A stretch of 64,000 bases of DNA, from contig CAYSXY010000002.1 of NCBI GenBank assembly GCA_964435165.1, positions 1-64,000 on the forward strand, written 5' to 3'. The first letter of the stretch is position 1; each line of letters opens with the position of its first letter. Source of the stretch: CAYSXY01 sp964435165. Its GTDB lineage: Bacteria; Pseudomonadota; Alphaproteobacteria; Rickettsiales; RI-342. Of this stretch, positions 36,570 through 44,221 are shown in pieces. The notes under the pieces are model-generated. The model saw nothing but the letters and a program-made list of their open reading frames with translations. It did no database searches and was not told the DNA's origin. The translations under genes were made by a program, and so were the position numbers.

Positions 36570-37865
36570 TCAACGCTCCCTGAATGCTTCGGAGGTGACT
36601 TTAAGCAATGGTTTGAGCAAATATTGCATCACCGTCTTGCTACCGGTTTTGATATCAGCAGAGGCTTGCATGCCAGGGGTGATAGGCAACTGGCCCGGGA
36701 GGTCTCCAAGGTAGTTTTTATTGGTACGGATAATCACTTCAAAATAGATTTCACCGGATTTCTCATCCGTGTAGGAATCGGCTGAGACGGATTGCACCGT
36801 CCCTTCTAATCCACCAAATCGCATATAATCATAGGTATTGACCTTCACCAGCGCATGCTGGCCATTGGTCACAAACCCGACATCATTGGGGTTAAGTCGC
36901 GCTTCGACGACAAGATTGTCACTGATCGGCACTATTTCCATAATCACCTCTCCGGGTTTGACAACCCCGCCGAGCGTATGATTTTTGAGTGATTTTACCA
37001 CGCCATCAATGGGACTTTTAATGGTGGTACGGAGCACCTGATCGGTAGCGCGGGTCAGCATTTCCTGCGAGCGGGCAATTTCCAATTCAGTATCACGCAG
37101 CAGTTCCTGCGCCTGGTTTTGATAGGTCACTTCTTCGCTTCGCAGGCGCTCTTTTGTTTCTTTTAACGCAGCACGTGAACGAGGAATGGCAACGTCAATA
37201 ATTTCCAAACGACCTGTTAATTCCTGTACTTCACTCTCTAGCTGAAGGTGGTCGAGTTTCGACGTCAGTTTGTCTTTAATCAACTCGTTGGAAATGCGCA
37301 TTTTTTCACGCAACACATTCAGGTTTTTCTTAATGGAGGCGCGCTCGGTCTCCAACTGGGTGACATCCAGTTCTTTTTGTTGCACCTGTTCATGTAATAC
37401 GCTCAAGCTACTCTCTAACCGGCGGCGATTGCCTTCAAATGTCATAATTTCCGAGTGTACCAGTTCAGGCCGATATTCCCCATTCTCATTGGGAATGGAT
37501 AGCCGCTCATCACCTCGTGCTTCAGCCATCAGGCGCAAGCGCTTGAGTTTTAGGCCTTCCAAATTCACCATTAATTCTTCTTTATTGGCAACAAAGGAGG
37601 TGATGTTCAGCTGCATGAGTTCTTCACCCTGACTGACATGTCCACCTTCTTTCACGTGGATTTTTTCGATAATACCGCCTTCCAAATGCTGGATGGTTTG
37701 AATTTGCTCCTGTGGCACGATTTCGCCTTGCGCGACAGACACTTCTTCCACACGCGCAAAAAATGCCCACACCATCATCCCGGCCAGTAACATCATGACG
37801 AGGCGAGCCATCAGTGGCAGGTTGCTGCGTGGTGGTTGCTCCAATAATTCATCGAGTTTACTCAC
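36570..37865 (-). CDS. Type I secretion membrane fusion protein, HlyD family
   Basis: This 431-residue adaptor joins the inner-membrane ABC exporter to a TolC channel. There is a short cytoplasmic N terminus, a membrane helix at about 17-36 (LMARLVMMLLAGMMVWAFF), then the lipoyl-like half IQTIQHLEGGIIEKIHVKEG. A long coiled-coil hairpin spans about 85-280 and is rich in Leu, Glu and Arg. The closing lipoyl half (TTIKSPIDGVVKSLKNHTLG) and the conserved end PITPGMQASADIKTGSKTV follow. It overlaps the ABC gene by four bases (ATGA) and precedes the cyclase gene by one base. Confidence 0.93.
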   Translation of the reverse strand: MSKLDELLEQPPRSNLPLMARLVMMLLAGMMVWAFFARVEEVSVAQGEIVPQEQIQTIQHLEGGIIEKIHVKEGGHVSQGEELMQLNITSFVANKEELMVNLEGLKLKRLRLMAEARGDERLSIPNENGEYRPELVHSEIMTFEGNRRRLESSLSVLHEQVQQKELDVTQLETERASIKKNLNVLREKMRISNELIKDKLTSKLDHLQLESEVQELTGRLEIIDVAIPRSRAALKETKERLRSEEVTYQNQAQELLRDTELEIARSQEMLTRATDQVLRTTIKSPIDGVVKSLKNHTLGGVVKPGEVIMEIVPISDNLVVEARLNPNDVGFVTNGQHALVKVNTYDYMRFGGLEGTVQSVSADSYTDEKSGEIYFEVIIRTNKNYLGDLPGQLPITPGMQASADIKTGSKTVMQYLLKPLLKVTSEAFRER

Positions 37866-39739
37866 GACGTGCCTCCTTGCCCTGTAGGTGGCATGGGTGC
37901 CGCAGGAGTATGTGGCTGTTGCGTTGCAGGCCCTGATGGTGCTGCTGGTTGTGGCGTGGCTGCGGTGGCTGGTGCCGATGGTTGGGCTGGTGCCGCAGAC
38001 TGAGGGCTTGCCTGCGTGGTCTGCGGATGCGCATCATCTGGTTTGCCGCTCAACCTGGCCATCACCTTGTCCCCTGGGCCCATCATGGCAATGCGGCCGC
38101 GTTCTAGGACGATAATTCGGTGGCACATGGTGAGCAGGGGAATGGAATGCGTCGCCAAAATAATCGTGCGGTGGGTGGCCAGTTCACGAATTGTCTGTGC
38201 AAGGCGCATTTCCGCCTCATTATCCAGATTGCTGGTAATTTCATCAAACAGGAGCACGGGGGGATTTTTCAGCAAAGCACGGGCAATGGCGAGCCGCTGA
38301 CGCTGACCACCGGAGAGCTTAAACCCACCTTCGCCAATTTCTGTGGCATAGCCGTCAGGTAAATCACTAATAAACCCATCGGCATCAGCGAGCTTGGCCG
38401 CTTTGAGCACGACCTCATCCGGTGCCTCGGGCCAGGATTTGGTGATGTTATCGCGAATGGTTCCATCGAACAGGAAGCATTCCTGCGGCACATAGCCAAC
38501 CCATTGCGACAATTGCTCGCGCGTAAACTGGCTGATATCCGCATTATCCAACAAAATGCGGCCCTTTTGCGGTTCATAAAGCCCCTGCAGACATTTAATC
38601 AGCGTGGTTTTGCCGCAGCCATTGCGCCCAACCAGGGCTGTCATCTCGCCGGGTTGAAACAGGCAACTTACCTCTTCCAATATTGGTTGTTGTGCATCAT
38701 AGCCAAAGGTGAATTGCTCAACCGCCATATGTCCCATTGGGCGTTCACGCTCAATACCCGCTTCTTCACGCTCGGAGTCAAGGTGAAATAGCCGGTCCAG
38801 CCGAACGATGGCCTGTTTACAGGCCGCATAATTTTTCCAGTTGCCCAGCAATTGATTGAGTGGGGCGATGATCCGGCTGGCCAGCATATTAGCGGCGATC
38901 AGCGAGCCAATGGTCATCTCGCGCTCAATAATCGCGAGCGCCCCGGTCGTCACCATCATCACGGTGGTGAGCATCATCAGGCTGTGGCCTAAGCTGATGA
39001 ATCCATCAGTACGCGAGCCGCGCTCATAGGCCTGTGTGATGGATTCGGCATGCACATCTTCCCATTTCGGGGCGATGATTTTATCAATCATCAATGCTTT
39101 CACCGTGGTGCGCCCGCCCATCAGTTCGGCGACCATCGCATCGCGGTGCAGGCCTTTATGCCGCTCCTTGGCGGTGTCGACATCCTGCACATGCGATGAA
39201 AACCAGGTGAGCAGAAGAAAAAGCGGCACCACCAGCAGCAACACCCAGGCAATGGGCATGGCGATGATGCAAATCACAACGATGAAAATAATGGCAAACG
39301 GCAAATCAGCCAGCAACAATGCCGCCGGGCCGGAGAAAACACCGCGAACAGTGGCAGCATCCTGAAACAGTGATTGCCAATAGCTGGTGGGGCGCGATTC
39401 CAATGTCAGCAGCGGAAGGCTGGTGAGCTTGTGATAGAGGGCGCGGCCCAGATGCGCGTCAATATGCAGTGCGGTGGATTGCAGCATGCGACTGCGTGCC
39501 TGTCGCAATAAATAGTCAAACCCCAGTGCCAGCAACACCCCCACCACCAGCGCATAGAGCGTGCTGATACCATTATGCCCCACTACCCGGTCATACACTT
39601 GCAGGGTGAAGAGCGGTACAGCCAGCGCCAGCATGTTGGAGAAAAAGGAAACCGCCATCACCTCGCCAAACCGCGGCAATAGGGGACGCAGAATATCTTT
39701 TAACCATAGTGCATGAGGTGATTTCCACCATCCGATCAT
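37862..39739 (-). CDS. Type I secretion ABC transporter (permease fused to ATPase)
   Basis: This 625-residue exporter has six membrane helices (about 25-310) and an ATPase domain with Walker A GRNGCGKTTLIKCL near residue 370. The signature LSGGQRQRLAIARAL is near 473, and Walker B LLFDEITSNLDNEAE near 495. No C39 peptidase domain precedes it, so it fits exporters that recognise a C-terminal uncleaved signal. The last 65 residues are an unusual Pro/Ala/Gln/Thr-rich tail (such as SAAPAQPSAPATAATPQPA). The TTG at 39748 is an alternative start. The substrate is unknown; no RTX-type protein is in the window. Confidence 0.92.
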   Translation of the reverse strand: MIGWWKSPHALWLKDILRPLLPRFGEVMAVSFFSNMLALAVPLFTLQVYDRVVGHNGISTLYALVVGVLLALGFDYLLRQARSRMLQSTALHIDAHLGRALYHKLTSLPLLTLESRPTSYWQSLFQDAATVRGVFSGPAALLLADLPFAIIFIVVICIIAMPIAWVLLLVVPLFLLLTWFSSHVQDVDTAKERHKGLHRDAMVAELMGGRTTVKALMIDKIIAPKWEDVHAESITQAYERGSRTDGFISLGHSLMMLTTVMMVTTGALAIIEREMTIGSLIAANMLASRIIAPLNQLLGNWKNYAACKQAIVRLDRLFHLDSEREEAGIERERPMGHMAVEQFTFGYDAQQPILEEVSCLFQPGEMTALVGRNGCGKTTLIKCLQGLYEPQKGRILLDNADISQFTREQLSQWVGYVPQECFLFDGTIRDNITKSWPEAPDEVVLKAAKLADADGFISDLPDGYATEIGEGGFKLSGGQRQRLAIARALLKNPPVLLFDEITSNLDNEAEMRLAQTIRELATHRTIILATHSIPLLTMCHRIIVLERGRIAMMGPGDKVMARLSGKPDDAHPQTTQASPQSAAPAQPSAPATAATPQPAAPSGPATQQPHTPAAPMPPTGQGGTS

Positions 39740-39858
39740 GATGTTCAACCGGCCTTGTTGTTCTTATTTCACAGGCCATCATCAAACCATCAAGGCATTA
39801 ATATTTACCTTTTATTTTGTTATCAGCTGGTTAAATCTCCCTCTTCCGAGTCTAGTTT

Positions 39859-41409
39859 GTGTGGCGTAGCGTTGATGCTATGGGCGGATGCACAACAGAT
39901 ATTGGTGGTTTGAGTGAGCAGCTAGCTACGCTGCGGCAGATGCGCGCGGATGATCAGACTGCCTATCGCTCCATGCGCGATGCGGTGATCATCGCCTCGC
40001 TTCCACATAGTAGTAATTACAGTAAAGACCGTGAGCGGGCCTGGTATCAGCGGGCGCGGGCGCGTCAGGGCGACCATGTGGAGACGGTGCTGTATGGTGC
40101 CATCTGGGAGGCATTGCGGCCCAATGAGCGGCTGGTGATCGAGCAGCTCTATTACGAACATCCGCCGCTGGTGGCCGAGACGACCGGGCTGTATAAAGCG
40201 CTTCACGCCTTTGCAGAGGCGCGCGAGTCCGGCGACACGGCGCTGGCCCGGCAGCATCTACGCCATGCATTGTGGGAGCTGCTGCACAACTCGCCCTACC
40301 CGGCGCGTAATGACCTGGAGCGCGACAAGGCCAGGCGGCGCCGCACGGCGCAAGCCATGATGCTCAATAGTATGAGCTGCTGTTTAAAGAGCCTGCCCAC
40401 GCCGGATTATATCATCGAACCATTGCGGCAGCGCTATGCCAAAATGCCGCTGGAAAACTTATTGCCTGATATTGTGTTTCCGCTGGAGGAAAATGCCCGC
40501 ACCATCGCCGAGGAAATTCAGCGGATTAATGCACAGATGCAGCAGGGAATTGAAAAACTCACTGCCACCGAGCAAAAATCTATTGTCACAGACGCTGTCA
40601 CCATTCCAGAAGCGACTCATGCATTTTCTGATCTCTACATGGGCATTGTTGAGACCGGGACTCGCACGCTCATTGATCAGAAGCTCGAAAAACTTGCCCA
40701 GCGAGGCTTAAACGAAGCCGAGATCAGAACAGCTCTCGAAGAAGTCTTGAGCAATCACCAAAATAACACGATCCCCTATAAGACAGAAATGCTCGCCATA
40801 CATTTTCATGGCAAACTGAACGAGGTTCGGATGCGACAGGCAGGGCATACGCATTATATGTGGTTGTCCATGGATGACGACCGTGTGCGTTCGAGTCACA
40901 GCGCAAATGATGGCCAAATTTTCTCGTTTGATAATCCGCCACCCACCGGCCACCCCGGCGAAGATTATAATTGCCGCTGTCAGGCTGCACCGGTGCAGTT
41001 GGCAGCGCTGAACCTACCGCCTGCCCTCATTGCCGCCGCCATCGCAGCGACAAAAGCGACCATCAAGCGATCACAGCAAAAGATCAAAGATGCTGCGGCG
41101 AAGGTCAGAAAAAATCCTGTGGTGCGGGGAGAAAAAGCACCTAAAGGCGGCAGGAAAGATACGGACTGGTCATTTGATAAAAATAAGTCTCCAAAAAAAT
41201 GGGAAAATCAAAAAAGAGAGCGAGATTGGACGGATGAGGAGATTACAAAGGCTATAAAGCATGGTGATGCGTATCGAACTGAGAATTACAGAACTAACAA
41301 GCCAGCTACCTTATATGAATACAATGGAAAGTATGTGGTCAGAGATGATACTACAAAAGAAATCATTCAGATTGGTTGCAAAGGATTTGAGCATCCATCG
41401 CTACCATAG
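39859..41409 (+). CDS. MuF-domain polymorphic toxin with probable colicin E5-like RNase C terminus
   Basis: The 516 residues fall into three parts. Residues 1-230 are helical and unrecognised. Residues about 240-380 form a phage Mu F/SPP1 gp7-like head-morphogenesis domain, with NTIPYKTEMLAI, HYMWLSMDDDRVRSSH, NDGQIFSFDNPPPTGHPG and the metal-type YNCRCQAAPV. After an Ala/Lys-rich linker comes an AT-rich C-terminal module (about 425-516) with SPKKWENQKRERDWTDEEI, NKPATLYEYNGKYVVRDD and KEIIQI. That module resembles the colicin E5-related tRNA ribonuclease family as I recall it. MuF domains fused to variable toxins are an established phage-encoded family. The adjacent small gene fits an immunity protein. 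The start is GTG 39859 or ATG 39880. No other phage genes are near. Confidence 0.72.
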   Translation: MWRSVDAMGGCTTDIGGLSEQLATLRQMRADDQTAYRSMRDAVIIASLPHSSNYSKDRERAWYQRARARQGDHVETVLYGAIWEALRPNERLVIEQLYYEHPPLVAETTGLYKALHAFAEARESGDTALARQHLRHALWELLHNSPYPARNDLERDKARRRRTAQAMMLNSMSCCLKSLPTPDYIIEPLRQRYAKMPLENLLPDIVFPLEENARTIAEEIQRINAQMQQGIEKLTATEQKSIVTDAVTIPEATHAFSDLYMGIVETGTRTLIDQKLEKLAQRGLNEAEIRTALEEVLSNHQNNTIPYKTEMLAIHFHGKLNEVRMRQAGHTHYMWLSMDDDRVRSSHSANDGQIFSFDNPPPTGHPGEDYNCRCQAAPVQLAALNLPPALIAAAIAATKATIKRSQQKIKDAAAKVRKNPVVRGEKAPKGGRKDTDWSFDKNKSPKKWENQKRERDWTDEEITKAIKHGDAYRTENYRTNKPATLYEYNGKYVVRDDTTKEIIQIGCKGFEHPSLP

Positions 41410-41418
41410 GAGGAGATT

Positions 41419-41646
41419 ATGAAAACGATAAAACTTTATGTACAGCTCTTAGGTGAGGCTGTTCCTACTGTTCGCCCTACAGAAGCTGAAGTGTTGAGTA
41501 ACGGCCTGTATAAGCTGCTACCAACAGAGAGCTATAATCCTGAGGATGAAGTATGGGAGTTTCTCCCAGGCAGTATTGTGAGCAGAAAGGAAATAAAAAA
41601 TATTAAAGGTCAAAACATGAATGTTGCAATAGCACCTGAAAAATAA
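41419..41646 (+). CDS. Probable immunity protein for the MuF-linked toxin, 75 aa
   Basis: I do not recognise a family. The 75-residue soluble protein (MKTIKLYVQLLGEAVPTVRP, then EVWEFLPGSIVSRKEIKNIKG) starts nine bases after the toxin stop and has a strong AGGAGG site right in the gap. Its base composition is AT-rich like the toxin module and unlike the MuF part and flanking genes. That suggests the two arrived together. Immunity function is inferred from size, position and composition. Proteins of this sort, with a small strand-rich fold and a PGSIV-type segment, are often found behind polymorphic toxin genes, but this is not proof. Confidence 0.65.
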   Translation: MKTIKLYVQLLGEAVPTVRPTEAEVLSNGLYKLLPTESYNPEDEVWEFLPGSIVSRKEIKNIKGQNMNVAIAPEK

Positions 41647-41684
41647 TCTAAGCTTTTTATTAAATCGGATAGGGCTTCATTTAC

Positions 41685-42160
41685 TCTACTATCGCTGGAC
41701 AATCGTCAGCGATGTGCGGCCAAAAGTCGATGAGGAAATCACTAAGCAGGCTGAGCAGGGTAAGACGGAAAATGAGATAGATGAACACCTGACGCAGGTG
41801 ATCGCACATTATCAGGATACGACCATTCCCTACAAAACGCAGATGCTGGCGACGCATAGCTTTATACTATTGATTCATTTCTTAACAGGCATGAATCAGC
41901 GCTCAAATGGCGCTAAGCCTCACGCGCCATAAGGCGCGACGCGTAGTCACGCTTGCTCGCCATTCCAACGATTGGAATGGCGAGAATAGTAAGCTCAGCG
42001 AATTGGCGATGCGTGAGCAGGGCTACACCACTATATCTGGCATTCGCAGGATGACCCCAAAGTACGGCCCGACCATGCCGCCAATGATGGCCAGATTTTT
42101 TCTCTTGATAACCCGCCACCCACGGACCACCCGGGCGAAGATTACAAATGGCCGGAATGA
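41685..42160 (+). pseudogene. Decayed second copy of the MuF domain
   Basis: Bases 41685-41857 encode a stretch that aligns with the intact MuF protein: VDEEITKQAEQGKTENEID and DTTIPYKTQMLAT match IDQKLEKLAQRGLNEAEIR and NNTIPYKTEMLAI. The frame is broken by an insert at about 41858-41988. Homology resumes with KLSELAMRE. One base is lost near 42020, and in the next frame LHHYIWHSQDDPKVRPDHA and NDGQIFSLDNPPPTDHPG continue to a stop at 42158. The final cysteine motif is lost (YKWPE). No toxin module follows it. Confidence 0.8.
41858..41990. repeat. Palindrome-rich insert of about 130 bp in the MuF pseudogene
   Basis: This insert interrupts the pseudogene and holds consecutive inverted repeats. 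These are TGATTCAT/ATGAATCA (41871-41898), AGCGC/GCGCT (41898-41914), CGCGCC/GGCGCG (41923-41938), GCGT/ACGC (41941-41952) and a perfect 13-bp pair CTCGCCATTCCAA/TTGGAATGGCGAG (41956-41984, loop CGA). It looks like a small non-autonomous palindromic element; terminal repeats and target duplication are not clear. Confidence 0.6.
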
Positions 42161-42173
42161 ACGCCAGACAGGC

Positions 42174-42731
42174 TTAAGCGGTCAATTTATGGGTATATTG
42201 AACAAATCTCTCGACAGTGCGCGTTACGTCGCGCGACACCACAGGGTGATGTATGGTGCCATCCTCATCGAATTGCTGAAAAGCATCGGACACAGTGATC
42301 ATACTGGGATAGACATAAGTGCCAAGTGCCTCCAGCGGCACGCGAAAATGCAGCAGCCCTTTGATGCCACCCTGCAGTGATGGCGAGGCGGACAAGAGCA
42401 GGGCAGATTTACCGGCAAGAGGCACTGGGCGCAGACGCGAAATCCAATCAATGATATTTTTCGCGCTGCCGGGGTACGACCAGTTATATTCCGGCAGGGC
42501 GATCATCAGGCCATCATGCGCCATAATCTGGTCAGCAAGGCGCTGGGCGGCTTCCGGCAGGCCATTATGCTCAAACAAATGGTCGTTATAGGCGGGCATA
42601 TCCAGGGTGCAGTAATCTACCAAAGTGACATTCGCATCCTGCGCTTCGGCGCGTCCGGCGGCATAAGTGACGAGCTTGCGGTTGACAGAGCCTTCACGAG
42701 CTGAAGCGGCAAAGGCGAGTAGAGAAACCAT
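42174..42731 (-). CDS. NADPH-dependent FMN reductase (flavodoxin-fold)
   Basis: This 185-residue protein has the flavodoxin-like FMN-binding start LLAFAASAREGSVNRKLV and the conserved IALPEYNWSYPGSAKNIIDW segment. GKSALLLSASPSLQGG follows, placing it with NADPH-dependent FMN/quinone/chromate reductases. The physiological substrate is unknown. AGGGG seven bases upstream supports the ATG at 42731 rather than the longer frame to 42776. It is convergent with the MuF pseudogene, 13 bases from its end, and divergent from the next gene. Confidence 0.85.
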   Translation of the reverse strand: MVSLLAFAASAREGSVNRKLVTYAAGRAEAQDANVTLVDYCTLDMPAYNDHLFEHNGLPEAAQRLADQIMAHDGLMIALPEYNWSYPGSAKNIIDWISRLRPVPLAGKSALLLSASPSLQGGIKGLLHFRVPLEALGTYVYPSMITVSDAFQQFDEDGTIHHPVVSRDVTRTVERFVQYTHKLTA

Positions 42732-42892
42732 AATAACCCCTGATAATGCACATATATGATAAGGCCTAGTCGTCATACCGGTTAATACAGGCCTGTCAAT
42801 GCACAGACAAAGCCGTTACATGCTGAAAAGAGATGCTTGCACGGCATCATCTTCCTTAACAACCGCGGCCGGATGCCGCATAATAGCGCGCT

Positions 42893-44209
42893 ATGGATAA
42901 AGAAGACATACTTGCGAATTTTCTGGATGCCCTGTATCGCGAAATCCGCGACATGGAAATGGCGTGCCGAATGCAGGCGGCGCCAGATGATCTGCGACCA
43001 CCGATAGACGTACACCATGATGCGGTTCGGGCGATTTTATCGAAACAGCAGGGCTATGCGCCGGGCCAACGCCTGTCCGTCACATGGTTGTCGCATGATA
43101 TCATGGCGCTCCGTCAACGTGCACGCTGGCTACGCAGCGGGCCACATGTCTGGTGGGAAGGACGTGATCCACACTATGCTAAAACACGGGATCAATGCAT
43201 TGCCTTCAAGCGTCAGTTGATTCGCAGCAAGGCGGAGATTGATATTCCGCTGGAGATATTACAGCAGGACCTTGCAGATTTCGCCAGGCGTTATGTCAAT
43301 GAACGGCATTTGCTGGATGGCGCTCTGTATGAGCGTAACGCCCAAAAATGGGCGCGGCGTGCCGGTCGCCATCACTGGCAGGCAGTCTCAGGTGAGGAGT
43401 TCTGGAAAGGGCTACGTTATACGGCGCGTTATTTTTCCAGCTTGCTGCAGCGATTAGCAGAGCAGGGGGCTCCCGGCCTGTTAGCGCATGAAGCAAAAAC
43501 GCAACAGACGGTAACGCCCTCAGACCAGTTAGCTGAAAGTCGGCGGGCACTTAAAAATTTATGGCTACAAATTGTGCATCCGCTTGTACTACGCGGCAGC
43601 ATTGTGCCGGATGAGACGCGTGAGCATCATTATCACCTGGATACATCACGCCACATTCCTGAGCGCCATTGGCAGCAAATGGGCAGTGAAGCTGCAGAAC
43701 TGGCGGATGCCTATGACCGCTATACGGTGATGTTTGCGGCGATGACAGCCGATACGGTGGATTATCATTATAAGGCATTGCTGGACGACCTGGACCAGCA
43801 GGTGATAGATGTAGCAGCGCTGATTCGGGAAATCGAGGCGCTGGAACGTGGCGGCAACAAGCTTGAGCTGCATCAACTCGAGCGGATGGTCCGTGAATTG
43901 GAAAATGAAGAACTCAAGCGCCGACTGCTTGAATTGCTCGAGAAATATAAGGCCGATACGAGTGGAAATGCGACGCTGAATGCTACGGAAGCAGCCAATC
44001 AGGTCATGGATGAAGTTGATCAGCAAATCGACAAGCTGGAGCAGGCACATTTTGATTTTCTGGCGACGCAGTTCACTGTCTATGAAGAATCGCAGGATGT
44101 GGTGCGCAAACTGGCCGGGCAGGGGCTGAATATTGCTGGCAAATTTGTTGAAGCGGCAGCCGCCATGGCCGCGGCACGGCAGCAGGATCGCGGCAATCGC
44201 GGGCGGTGA
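42893..44209 (+). CDS. Hypothetical 438-aa helical protein
   Basis: I do not recognise this protein. It is soluble and almost all helix by composition. Residues 1-240 are rich in Arg, His and Trp (such as WLRSGPHVWWEGRDPHY and RAGRHHWQAVSGEEFWKGL). About 295-390 looks like a coiled coil (EIEALERGGNKLELHQLERM, then ENEELKRRLLELLEKYK), and the end is an Ala/Met-rich helix. It has no signal peptide, enzyme motif or cysteine cluster. It is convergent with tolC with 12 bases between the stops and lies next to the MuF locus. A structural role is possible but unsupported. Confidence 0.6.
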   Translation: MDKEDILANFLDALYREIRDMEMACRMQAAPDDLRPPIDVHHDAVRAILSKQQGYAPGQRLSVTWLSHDIMALRQRARWLRSGPHVWWEGRDPHYAKTRDQCIAFKRQLIRSKAEIDIPLEILQQDLADFARRYVNERHLLDGALYERNAQKWARRAGRHHWQAVSGEEFWKGLRYTARYFSSLLQRLAEQGAPGLLAHEAKTQQTVTPSDQLAESRRALKNLWLQIVHPLVLRGSIVPDETREHHYHLDTSRHIPERHWQQMGSEAAELADAYDRYTVMFAAMTADTVDYHYKALLDDLDQQVIDVAALIREIEALERGGNKLELHQLERMVRELENEELKRRLLELLEKYKADTSGNATLNATEAANQVMDEVDQQIDKLEQAHFDFLATQFTVYEESQDVVRKLAGQGLNIAGKFVEAAAAMAAARQQDRGNRGR

Positions 44210-44221
44210 CGGACGAAACGC

